Positions 25,831-36,625 of a stretch of 64,000 bases of DNA are shown piece after piece. The notes under the pieces were generated by a model. The model was given only the letters and a program-made list of their open reading frames with translations. It was not told where the DNA came from and made no database searches. Location of the stretch: NCBI GenBank assembly GCA_037951165.1, contig JBBDHG010000032.1, positions 10,258,001 through 10,322,000 of the forward strand. The letters run 5' to 3'. This DNA comes from Lophius americanus (taxonomy: Eukaryota; Chordata; Actinopteri; Lophiiformes; Lophiidae). Each line of letters opens with the position of its first letter. Positions within the stretch are counted from its first letter, which is position 1. The position numbers and the translations under genes were made by a program.

Positions 25831-28004
25831 GCAATAAACACCAAAGAGGAAGATGAAGCAAAGGAAGAGGAAATCATCTAAAAAATCATCCGTTGGACAG
25901 AACCGGTTTAATGAAGTGAAGTCCTGGCTACACAGACGCCGAGCGAGTTATTGACCTGGATTTGAACGTATTAAATCACATATATGTCCCAGAAGTAGAG
26001 ATGAACAGCGTGGCTTGCAGAAGAAGAAGAATTGTTCAATAATTTAGATTTTCAGGTAGATGTTCTTGGAGTCTATAATTCTTTGCACACGTCGTCTGTG
26101 ACGTAACAGTGTTTCCTGTAGACCCGAATGTTTTATATCAGCCGTCAGTGTTATAATGATGAAGTTTTATGGAGACTCTGTGGGAGATTAAACCACTATT
26201 AGCCACGCTCCGCCAGCCTCTCCAGCTGTTACCTTTTGTTTATGGCTAAAAATTGTTTTATGACGCACTGTGCTATAGTCACCTAGACAATTATAGCTAA
26301 TGATATACGAGTGGCACTGTATTTTTACACCAGGAGTGGAGGGTGGGGGCGGGTTAGAGCGAGAATGAGGAGCGGCAGCAGCTACAGTGTGAGAATGGAG
26401 CGATTAATGGAGAGCAGGTGTGATGGGATGAGAAGTGAGGCAGAAGCAGCAGAAGAGAGAAAGAATGAAAGGGTTGGACGAGATTGGCAGAGGTAAAGCG
26501 GGAGACGAAAGAGATGAGATGTAAAACAAATGTTTCTGACAAAAGAAACAAAACCTAGATCTACAGTGGAAAGCAAATAAACCGTTTGAGTGATGTTCCT
26601 TGAAATACTACTGTGAGAGAGGTGGGTAAAGGTTAAGAGGCTCGATACAGATGATAGGCAGGAGCCGAAAGGTAGTGTATCCTTCGAGTGGTGTTGCTCT
26701 TACTTTATGTAGCTTGTTATTGGTTTCACTTCTTCTACACAAGTAAAACCTCTTTCACACTTCTACACCTTTTGATAAAAATGATGACTCTGTATACAAA
26801 CAAATTAAACTTTCCAAATGTACATGAGACAGGGATTTTTTTACATTCTAGTTCAAGAAGAAATACATGACCTAGTACCAAAGGTACTTCATGCATTAGC
26901 GTAACGGCCATCCCTCAACCGGATGATCCCTTACAACGTACGTGTCGTTCAGTTCTTTGAGCTCCTATTGGCTCCTTTGGTGTTTTTAAAGGAGCTGTGT
27001 AATGCTCCTGAGGGATGGGTCAAATGTAGAGTAATTATTTCACAGTGCTGGCCGGTTCGTATTTACTTTGTAAGCTTATGGAGGTTAAAGAGTAAGAGTA
27101 AGTTTTTGTTGAGTGAGTGTTGAGTTTAGGTGGTTCTGTGGGATTTAATGTGTGCAGAAGTCAGAATGTATTATAGGATCTTATCAAAGTAATATTAAAA
27201 GCATCAGTTTAAGTGCTGTATTTGTTTAATGCTGCTTAGCAACATGTTTCAAGAAATTAAGAGGCTTATTACAACAATTTTTTTTCATTTAAGTCTGCAA
27301 TACATTCCCCAAAAACATCATAGCTCACCTGAGGCATGAAAGCAGCGCAGTGGTCTACTCAGTGAACATTAGCAGCACTCCATTTGTGGAAACGACTTTT
27401 ATTTTATCACTAATATTCAACCACAGTAGGCAACCATACAACTATAAGATGTTTGAAGTCCACAACGCCAGCACATGACAAACACACATAAAATGAAAGG
27501 GTTACACTCACATATGCTAACTAAGCATCATATAGCCAACAATATTGCAAAGTGTGAGTTTATCCAGCTTCATTTTATTTTCTAAGGACAATTTACACAC
27601 AGTACACACTATTAAGATCGACATGTTGTTTGTCAGCCAACTTTTGTAAGGACTATCCATAAAGATCAAATTATGAAAAATATTTTCATCAGTCTCAGCG
27701 AAGTCATCAGCCCCCACCACCACCAGACTCGAAAGTGCTACATACCTGCTGGAAAGATACCCATCTTTGACAATCTCCCTGAAGAGTCTGAGCATTATCA
27801 ATTATCACATATCATCTGTTGTGATAAACATGAATCTGTCTCTCCTGATTGATGTACCTTTATGATGAAATGGAACCAGTCATACAAATCATTTCTTTGC
27901 ACAAGTATGAGTCAGCAAACTAGGAGCCTGACGGTTATCATGATACTTATCCCTAAACTATGATATCATTTAATCCTAATCCATACTATCTGTAAGCTAC
28001 TTTG

Positions 28005-28250
28005 TGAGTGTTGCCACTCGTCCATTTATCTAAAGGTCCGTTGTTTGATTCCTTGCACGAGCTAAGTACTGAACCCCAAGTGGCTGCAAATTGTTGTGTG
28101 GGTTATTGCCTGAATGGATACCAGGAGGCACTTTTCAGGGCAGCGCCTGTCATCACTTTATTAATGTATAACAGGGTGAATGCTGTTTTGTAAAGCGCTT
28201 TGTGTTGATGAGCAGACTAGAAAAGTGCAATGCAAGGAGTTACCATCCTC
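28005..28250 (+). repeat. Diverged second copy of the SINE-like repeat
   Basis: It shares the order of blocks with the element at 30285-30606: a B-box-like GTTTGATTCC near 28045, AAGTACTGAACCCCAAGTGG, AGGAGGCACTT where the other copy has AGGTGGCGCC, TTGTAAAGCGCTTTG and AGCAGACTAGAAAAGTGCAA. It is older or more deleted than the other copy: the GTCGAAGTGTCC segment is missing. It ends about 410 bp before grid2 exon A. Confidence 0.6.
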
Positions 28251-28658
28251 TCAAATATAGTTTAGTTTATATCTTTTTGTCAACGACCGCCTATAAAATG
28301 TGTGTAAGCTGTGCCTGCGCCGAGGCTACCCCTCATCTAAACATTCAGTATGGGCAATGAGTCTATATTTGCCAAATATTTAAGTAGCGTAAGCAATCTA
28401 TAAATTATTTTATTTAATATAGATTTTTAATGAATATATTTTTTATTTGCAGCAAAGCAGCATTTCTTAAGGTTGTGCTATGTTTGTCATCCTTATGGTT
28501 TGATAGTCAGAAAGACCTTTTATGTTGAGTTTCTATTTAAATATGCGATTCTGGATTTTTTTTTTAGCGTCCTACTACTTTTCTCTTCTCTGTCCATTCC
28601 CATCAAATTAATCTCATCTTTTTCTCATGTCTAACTGTTATGCTTTGTTGTGTTGCAG

Positions 28659-28712
28659 GTAGTCGAGACCAACCTAGTGGCCTTCGACTGTCACTGGATC
28701 CTGATTAATGAG
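28659..28712 (+). CDS. grid2: Glutamate receptor delta-2 (GluD2) coding exon A, partial gene
   Basis: This is an internal coding exon of a delta-class ionotropic glutamate receptor, a postsynaptic membrane protein whose extracellular amino-terminal domain binds cerebellin in the synaptic cleft. A polypyrimidine stretch ending in TTGCAG precedes it and GTGAGT follows it. The 54 bp read phase 0 to phase 0 as VVETNLVAFDCHWILINE. That differs from mammalian GluD2, as I recall it, at one position (I to L). GluD1 is clearly less similar over the same stretch (ETNLASKDSHW). The short exon falls in the amino-terminal domain, roughly residues 245-262 of the full protein. The preceding exon of the family, which ends near the conserved RYRDTLRRAIL motif, was not found in the 28.6 kb upstream, so that intron is longer than the window shows. 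Confidence 0.93.
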
Positions 28713-29039
28713 GTGAGTCACAGAGAAATAATTGTGAACTGATATCTAAAAAAAGAAAAAGCGCACAAATACATTTTGACACCTTTATAAACTTTTATCC
28801 GTTAATATTCTAAACTTGACCGATGACATTTAGCTAATTTATATGAAGATAAAATGTATTATAGACTTGATATATTTTATAGTCACTGCTCATCTATGAC
28901 CAGGTAGCCATCAGCACATGGAGCCAATGGCATACATTTTATAGAGCCGTATGCACATTTATTCTAAAGTAAAACGATTTCCAGAACATTTCCCTTTTTA
29001 GAGGCATCGCCCTCCCCAACATGGAAGGGATGATTTTAT

Positions 29040-29330
29040 TTACAGTGGTTGAAAGACGCACATCCCACTACGTCCTGGCCAACAACTAAAGCGATGGACC
29101 GTGGAGCGAGATCCCAGTCAGGCCAGCGTTTACCAGCCCAAAGAGGCGATGCCATCACTCTCCAGCAGACGGCCACTTGTACAACCAGGCTGCAGAAAAG
29201 ACTGGAAGAGCTCCATAGCTGGGCACAAATGGAAATCAAGTCGGCCAAGTCTCGGAGCTGAAGATCTCGCTGCTGGCAGATCATCATGTGTGAAGCCTAG
29301 GGAGGGTCTGCACGGGTGATCTCTCAGACA
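29040..29330 (+). pseudogene. Reverse transcriptase fragment of a non-LTR element
   Basis: The frame at about 29145-29260 reads GDAITLQQTATCTTRLQKRL followed by EELHSWAQMEIKSAKSRS. It resembles the segment after the catalytic block of a class of animal non-LTR elements (pattern ...L..L..WARM.FKP.KSRSL). It ends in a stop where the pattern would continue, and neither the YADD motif nor other RT blocks are seen. It lies about 330 bp after grid2 exon A and has no splice link to it. Confidence 0.55.
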
Positions 29331-29738
29331 AACACATGGCTGCCTCCATCATGGCGCGGCTCTCTGAAGGCCTGGGGAACATAGATCAAAGCCATCTCTG
29401 GGGGAAATTCAAGGCCTGTTGTTATCAGTTCACCTTGTAGCAATGCCTGGTGTGGCAGCTGAGAAAATATATAGTGTGCCCCGTATATTTATTAGACTCA
29501 CTGCTCACACAGAGCTGCTCTATCAAAACAAATGTTTGGATGTGGTCCAGGTTGCCAGTCAGAGCTACTGGTTGAACATTACAGGTATTTTCAGTTAGGG
29601 AGAGCAGACAAACACTGATAGGCTATGAAGTCACTCTCGGCAATTCTCTTATTGATTTTGAACAGGCTGACAACTTTGATCTTGTTTTCAGAAGACATGC
29701 CTTGTACCAAAGTAGCTGGGTCAGCTGTATGTCTATCT

Positions 29739-29860
<122 letters not shown>

Positions 29861-30099
29861 CCTCATGACATGATGAAAACCTGTCTGGGGCAGAACTAAG
29901 ACTCAATGCTGCCCCACAAACAGACAGTAGCAAGTGAATATATCATGTTAATCTCCAAATTTAAGGCTACATTTCAAAATCTACCAAAATTTCAATTTGT
30001 AATTCTGGGTCTTGCTCAATATAATTAGTAGTTATCTTTATTTCCAGGTGTCTGTCTGTAAGTTAATTGTTTTTCCTAAAGAAACTACATGTTTTGATT

Positions 30100-30190
30100 C
30101 TACTCTTGGCCAGGTCCTGTTTTTAAATATATCTGTAATCTAAATGGAACTAGCCTGGTCAAAATAAAGGTTAAATGAAATAAATAAAAT
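30100..30190 (+). repeat. Probable LINE/SINE 3' tail
   Basis: TAGCCTGGTCAAAATAAAGG then TTAAATGAAATAAATAAAAT resembles a common fish retroelement tail (CTGGTTAAATAAAGGTTAAATAAATAAA). The body is not recognisable. Confidence 0.4.
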
Positions 30191-30284
30191 AGTAATTTAT
30201 CATCCAGCATAGGTTTTTTTATATCCCGGAAAAGTAAGGGATGTAACGGAATCTTCAATTATGCTGTCGCAGTTTCTTCATGTT

Positions 30285-30606
30285 AACACCATCAACGGTG
30301 GCTCAGAGTAGCTGTCCCCTTATCTGAAGGTCTTTGGTACGATCCCCAGCCCCTGCAGTCTACATGTCGAAGTGTCCTTGAGCAAGATACTGAACCACAG
30401 GTTGTTCCCAATGGCTGTTCCATTGGTATGTGAATGAAGGCGTGAATGGTTAGTGCTCCTGATGAGCAGGTGGCGCCTTGCATGGCAGCCTCTATCATCC
30501 ATGAATAATATAAATGTTTGTGGAATGGCTGAATGCTGACTCATGTTGTAAAAGCACTTTGAGTGGTTTGAGCAGACTAGAAAAGTGTTATATAAGTACA
30601 GCGTCC
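30285..30606 (+). repeat. SINE-like teleost repeat with tRNA-like head
   Basis: It begins with a tRNA-like head: TGGCTCAGAGTAGC at 30299 as an A-box-like stretch and GGTACGATCCC at 30336-30346 as a B-box-like stretch. The body is ATGTCGAAGTGTCCTTGAGC, AAGATACTGAACC and GATGAGCAGGTGGCGCC, and the end is AAAAGTGTTATATAAGTACA. This is a very common teleost family, here moderately worn. A CTCF-like core, AGGTGGCGC, lies within the conserved body (30464-30477). Confidence 0.75.
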
Positions 30607-33059
30607 GGCGGATATTCATGACCCCAGAGGAGAGACAACACAATGTAAGGGTTTAGGTTGCAAAACAAAGAAACTGTCTGAATTTATTAAAACGCATTAA
30701 ATACTCAAACGACACAAAACAACACAAATTAACCTGTATAGCACAATTAACTGATGGGCCAGCTGAAATAAACCAATAAATAGCAACCTCCAACCAGCCC
30801 AAGAAATAATCAGACTAAACATAACAGAAATTAAACCTGACTACAGGTTCCATGTGGAGAACATGATGCATTAACTGAAATTAATTATAACACACTATAA
30901 ATGTACTCGGCATTTTCATAAAGGGTCTTTCTGGACATTTACCGTGGAAACTATGGAATAACAGATCTCTTTCTTCCTTTTCAAGTCAAAACCTGAAATT
31001 GTGAGGCTCAACAGTTCTCTTTCCTGCGCAGTTATGCAAAATAGTCTTTGTTTTCCGAACATACATGACATATATCAATGCTGCAGGAACAGCCAATTAT
31101 TATTTTTTGACTGACGTTCGCTCCTAGAATGTCAGTCCTGCTATATCAAGGTTTCAATTTTCTTTTTATTTGATATGGCTGAGATGCTGCAGTCACATTG
31201 CTACAATTCCCGCAACGACCCCAGACAGACACTCATTTTTGTTTTTACGGCTTCTCAAAAGCTAATACTCGTAGGTAGTGAGGAGAAAGAATTAGTCTGG
31301 CCTCTGCTCTTTAATGAAGATAGCTGACTTATAGAGCCTCACAATTTCAATAGCTGACTTATTAGAGTAAAAAATATGATTAAATCTGGTCCAAACAGCC
31401 GCGCTGTTCGAGTTACTGACTTCACAGAATCATGCTGCGTAAAAATGTCTCCCCTGCTAATTGAAACAGTGAGTGCCTTACAAAACACATTTCATGATGT
31501 AACACTAGAGATTTTACCACTCAATTAAACAAATGTAGTCTTACTCTGTCCCCAGAGTCTGTCTCTGTGCACTTTGTTTGGCGGATGGCAAAGTCAGGCA
31601 GGCGGTGTGGACTTCCCAACAAGGATGTTCATGCACAAGTCAGTTTCAAGTCCAAGTCAAGTCTCATGCTCTTGTATTTAGTAGAGGTTGTGACTGCAGT
31701 AAATTCACATATTGAAATTTTTTGCAAGACATATACTGTACATAATACGTATATGTAACGTATTTTCACATTACAGACACAGAAATTCTTTAAAATGCAT
31801 CAAATCCATCCGATGGGAGCGGATATATGAGCAGGGAGGAGTGCAGGAAACAAAACAGGGACTGTGTTTAGTCCTTAGGCACTTCATTTTTTTAAATATC
31901 TATACATTTATTTTTTTAATTGTAGTTCATGTTATTATCATTTTATATAATATAGACTTTAGACATTTTCGACAATTTGACAGCGAGACAGAATTGATAA
32001 ATAAGTGCAAACGACCTCAAGGACGCAATGTGATCCGATCATTCCAACCCCTTGCTGAGTTGGTAATGGACGCATTTGACCACATATCTAATGAATGTGT
32101 CCTCAAGCCTCTCCTTGAAAGACCTAAAAGGAAATTTCATCATCAGTGCTGGACGAGCTGGAAGTTTTTGTTTGGGTTTTGTGGCTAGCAATGCAGCACC
32201 TAAGTTATGCCATTGCTTTTCTGACGTGCTTCAGATTTTGCCTAATCATTGGCTCTTTATCAAGTCTGAAATGACTTTGTCCTGTTTGTCTCAACAGTTG
32301 AAGTAATCTGTAAATGTATATTAGCAACTTCAAGTTGTAAGGCAGCCCATGCTTGACTGGCGTGACTGATAACTACGCGGAACTCCCTTTGACATTCTAG
32401 CGGAAGTGATGTAGGCAACAACGAAATCTGAATTTAAGTGGTCAGATTTACACTTTTGGTTACGCATGACAATCAAAGGTGAAAATAGCGATGTGTCTCA
32501 CTGTCTGCTAAAAAACACATTTAAAACAGGTTGATGTTTAGGTTGATCTAGTGGATCCACTGTGGTTTGGTCGGTTAGTTTTTTTCAGATGCCTGATCAG
32601 ATACGACGAGGTGGATCCAGCACCCGTTAGTGTCAAAACAAGGACCTTGCGTTTAACAATTACATTAGTTTGGGCTTTGTGTGAAGTCATGATATGCTGA
32701 GGCTGTGCCGTCTGTCCCTGCTGCATGTGTGTCTGACATCTGTGGCTGTGTGCATCATAGGCGTGAAGATGGTGAGGGTGTGAATGACATTCATTGTTTG
32801 TGTCAGATTCTTCCTTACTGTCAATCCTCTCTGAGGTCATGCTGGCAGGAACCCTGAACATGTCAGAACCGCTTGATACACAGTCTATACCACATTAATT
32901 AATGTTAAAATAACTGTTTTTATATTTTTATATTTTTCAGTGAAACATCACCTTATTTATTTCTTCACTTTAAAAAATGTGCAGTACCCAATAACATCAT
33001 TCAGAAAAAAATGTATATTCTGGCTTCCTCTGTTCCTGTTCTTGCCTCAGAATTGTCTG

Positions 33060-33345
33060 TTGGTATCAAGGCGTCGGTATCTCTACCTGTTCGCTGGTCC
33101 AACCGGCGTGCAAGATCATTTATCCCCTCTGCATTAAGACTTTTAAATAAACAAGCTTTTTTGATATTTTAGTAACCAATTTATCTTTTTTAACAATGTT
33201 TGCATTTCTAACTCCTTGTGTATTTATCCATGTATCTTTGGTGTGACATTGATTTTTTCATTAGCTGCTCACCATGGATTGCTCCTGGAAGGATAAATAA
33301 AGGTGTTTGAAGTGAATTTAATTTAATTTAATTTGACAAATTAAG
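33060..33345 (+). mobile_element. 3' end of a non-LTR retrotransposon with AATTT tail
   Basis: The frame around 33102-33150 reads NRRARSFIPSALRLLN, the typical last residues of a fish LINE reverse transcriptase ORF (N-R-x...SFIPSAIxxLN). About 150 bp of 3' untranslated sequence follow, with AAGGATAAATAAAGGTGTTT and a short tandem tail of AATTT units (about 33315-33340). Upstream parts of the element were not recognised, as expected for a 5'-truncated LINE. Confidence 0.7.
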
Positions 33346-36300
33346 GGTTAGGCGTCAAAATGCTCTGACCTCCAGCAGGTTCATGTGGCAAAATAAAGAG
33401 TGGTCAGTCAAGTATATGTAACCCCTATAATAATAATATCCTGAGTCCCTATCTCTGCTGCAGACGAGCATAAATTCACATCTGACTCTCTCATAAACCT
33501 TGGCTTTGCATTCTATCAGACATCCATTACTGTCTAGCGCTCATAAGTCATTCTTGCAGGAATGTGATCGCAGCTTAGCTCTCTTTGAGTTCTAACATGT
33601 CATTATGCAGCCAACGTAACTATGCGTCCACCGCAGCATTAAGCCTTTAACACCTGTCGACTTCAGGTGAGAGCCTTTTTTCCTTTTCTGTTTTTTCATT
33701 ACAGCCGAGTGTGATTTGGGTCACTTTCATATTTTGTCCTAAATCAGTTACACATCTGATTCCTGATAATGTGATGGCCATGTGAACAGTCGGATCAGAA
33801 TTCACTTGCCGTTTCTCCTACTGAGTACGCTTCCATCAATGTTTTGTCAGCCATGATGGACAAAGTCAAACACAGCAGCAGAAACTTGGAGATACATGTT
33901 TAGGGATTTAATAGATATGTAGGAACAAACTTCAGTCAAATACGTTTTTGTCTCTTGACCCGAGCAGAAAACCTCGGCACACTATGCAGGAAATGACTGT
34001 GTGCATCACTGTCGGAGGTATTGCTATGATAGTGATTTGGCTCACCAATGAGATTTTCAGCTGTGCAACAGGGAAAATGGGGTCGTGGCAGGGATCTGTT
34101 CATGCCGGTATCAGATGCAGGTCATAAAACGGAGATACATTTTAACAGTCAAGGCGAAAAGATCAGTTCAACTGCAGTGTAAACGTAGCCGAAGAAAATT
34201 CATTATTTAAAACTTTTTTTGGAATGATGGGGTAAGGAAGAAACACAAGGAAGATTGAAGCTGATGGCAAGGAGGTGGATATTATTATGGTATAATATGG
34301 ATCTTTTATGGAGATTAACCAAAAGTTTCACCAGGGACGCCTGAACAAGGAAGCACAGGTGGCAGAAACGAAAACACCAATGGCTGACGTTGTTTTGCGC
34401 CTTTAAAGAGACCCTTTGGAGGCAAAGTTAGAGACTTTGAAGGAAGACACACCATCTGCATATAAGGAATTATATAAGCCACAGAGGAAAGCTCATGGGT
34501 AGCATTCAGTTACAAATTTTGGAAGATGGAGCTGGCACATGACCCAGTCCGGTCCTTCTGCCCTCTGCAGACCCATTTTGGTTCATTTTCCAGAGCTGTA
34601 CATGAATAGCCTTCTTTTCACTGACCATCATGTGGATGCTTTTACTGGAGGTTGGCTCACTTTTGTGGGCAGCCGACGACTTCTGCTTATGTTCCCTCAG
34701 GTAGCAGTAGACGCTGGCACTGTTAGGGCTGGATGAGTTTTTAATGTTATTAAGTCACATCAGTTCATAAACCTCTTTATATTTAGACTCTAATTAGTTC
34801 CCACCCGACACATCCAGCTTAAACCCATTTGCTCTCAGGTGCTGACATCTCTCATGTTCTTGACATGATGCTCTCAGGCTCTGTCTCACACCTGCTGCAA
34901 CACATAAACATGTCACACCTCCGTTTGTCATTTAAAATACAGCAGACTCATTCAAAGTGAGTGCGATGGTTGCAGGACTATCTCTTAGTGTCTCTTATAT
35001 CTCTTTGCTCGCGTGGCTGTATCTGCCGTGACAAGATGAGTGAAAAATCTCCCCTGTGGTCCTGCAGCGATATCTTACATCACGCAGATGATACACTTCC
35101 TCTTCTGAATACCAGTTTCATCGCTTGTGACTGTATGGCAGTGTATGACAGAGGATGGGAGTGAATGATCTTGAATTCAACTCTTCAAGATGGTGGTTCT
35201 CCGATGACACAAATCAACCGAACAGTCAGTTACATTCACCGAAGGATTGGCGATCCAGTTTTCTTCACATGTTAACCAGTGGACTGCTGGTAGTAACACG
35301 ACATTCTTTCTATGGATATCATCTGACCAGAAGCCACTGCTGTGGTTCTTCCTTCGTTAAAAATATCTCCTCATTCATGATGCCAGCTGGTTGACTTTTG
35401 GAGCTACAGATTCAGCATAAAGATGTATGGATGGATGGATATAAGGATGGATGGGTAGGGTAGGTAGGTTCATCCATTTCTTCACAATCAGCAGATACGT
35501 TATTTTGTTTCCAAAACTGAGATCAGATAACAGCTCCCATTAGGCTGTGAGGTTGGTTAAATTTCCATTAGTCTTTGAAACATATTGCAGCCCAGCTGGT
35601 TACACTCTAGTATATAGTAGGTTATTTAAAAAAAGTTTTTCTTTCCTTCCTTGTTCACACCCTGAGATTCACTCTAAAATGTAGGAAATATCACAAATAT
35701 TCATATAATTATAAGGAAAGTTTCCTACCTCTTCTTTTAATGAGGCCCTGCTCTAATTCTGCTTATTGAGATCACGATTGAGACTTAGTCACACTCTGCA
35801 GCAGAATCTTCCCACTGTGGACCGCGTGAAGTCCCCCAGCAGCAGAGTGTTTAAAATGGATGAGCGCCTACCGTATTTTGTCATACGTAATGCCTTCTAG
35901 TACTGGTTCTTTGGTGAATGAATATTCCTATGTGGGAAAGTACTCTCCCTCCCTGTGGTTTATTACGGATGAAGGGGCACTCTATGGTTGTCATAATTCT
36001 GCTTTATCTACAGCCAGCAGTCAGACGACCCACTGAGGGGGAGCTCACAGTTCATAATTGATCATCCTGCTTCTCCCCATCTACTTCGTTCTGCTCCTGA
36101 TGAGAGGATGAAGAGAAATAATAAGTGACACTCACGGCCTCGCTTCCTCTTTATATGTTCCTTAAGTTTGGAGGGTATCTTGACCGCTCCTTCTAAATAC
36201 TCTTCTTGGTATTTCATTTCTTGTCATCCTATCATACTTGATCTTCACTACTGTTCTTCACATGCTTCTTCATTATTCACGTTCCTACATGATGTATGGT

Positions 36301-36549
36301 AATTCTTTATTCCCTCCAACAGTTTGGGAGTTATCATTTCATCATACGGATACTTACGGTTTTCATTGCTTGAGTATGATTGAAGGATTAAACGGTCATG
36401 AGATTTTGTTAAATGCAACCATATGGAAATCTAGTGTGCATACTTCATGAACATGGTTTACTGGTCAGTGTCATTTATTGCTCTTGGCAACATGTTAACG
36501 TTGTACAGTCTTGAATATAAGACTTCAATTGCACTAAATGCCAGTCCGA

Positions 36550-36625
36550 AATTGATTGTCAGACCTTACAGTTGTGACTATGGGTTCCTCCTGGTCCAGG
36601 ACAATGCTGTGTGTGTAGGCAGTAA
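36550..36625 (+). pseudogene. Short Tc1-like transposase fragment
   Basis: About 75 bp resemble the middle of the transposase pseudogene at 20575-20650. ATTGTCAGACCTT is followed, after a divergent stretch, by TGGGTTCCTCC and then CCAGGACAATGC. It reads IVRPYSCDYGFLLVQDNAVC, where the QDN block is the second catalytic region. No other part of the transposase is evident around it. Confidence 0.55.

Larger units (their letters stand above)
20901..28658. other. Upstream intron, last part before exon A
   Basis: Non-coding sequence holding the interspersed repeat at 22053, family Y at 24130, the possible MITE at 25660 and the SINE-like copy at 28005. The remaining stretches (20901-22050, 22721-24130, 25830-28000) show no exon and no element that I recognise. 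The preceding grid2 exon is not here. Confidence 0.65.

Noticed and set aside
28659..28712. Assignment of the receptor to grid1
   Set aside because: The exon blocks VETNLVAFDCHW, WQGG and NYGE..GRGVR fit delta-2. The delta-1 forms (ETNLASKDSHW, WNGG, TYSETFGKDMR) do not.
31712..32188. 158-codon open frame, the longest in the window
   Set aside because: It has no recognisable domain, no splice context with grid2, an AT-rich first half of low-complexity type and no start-site support. It is possibly an unknown repeat, but not a supported gene.
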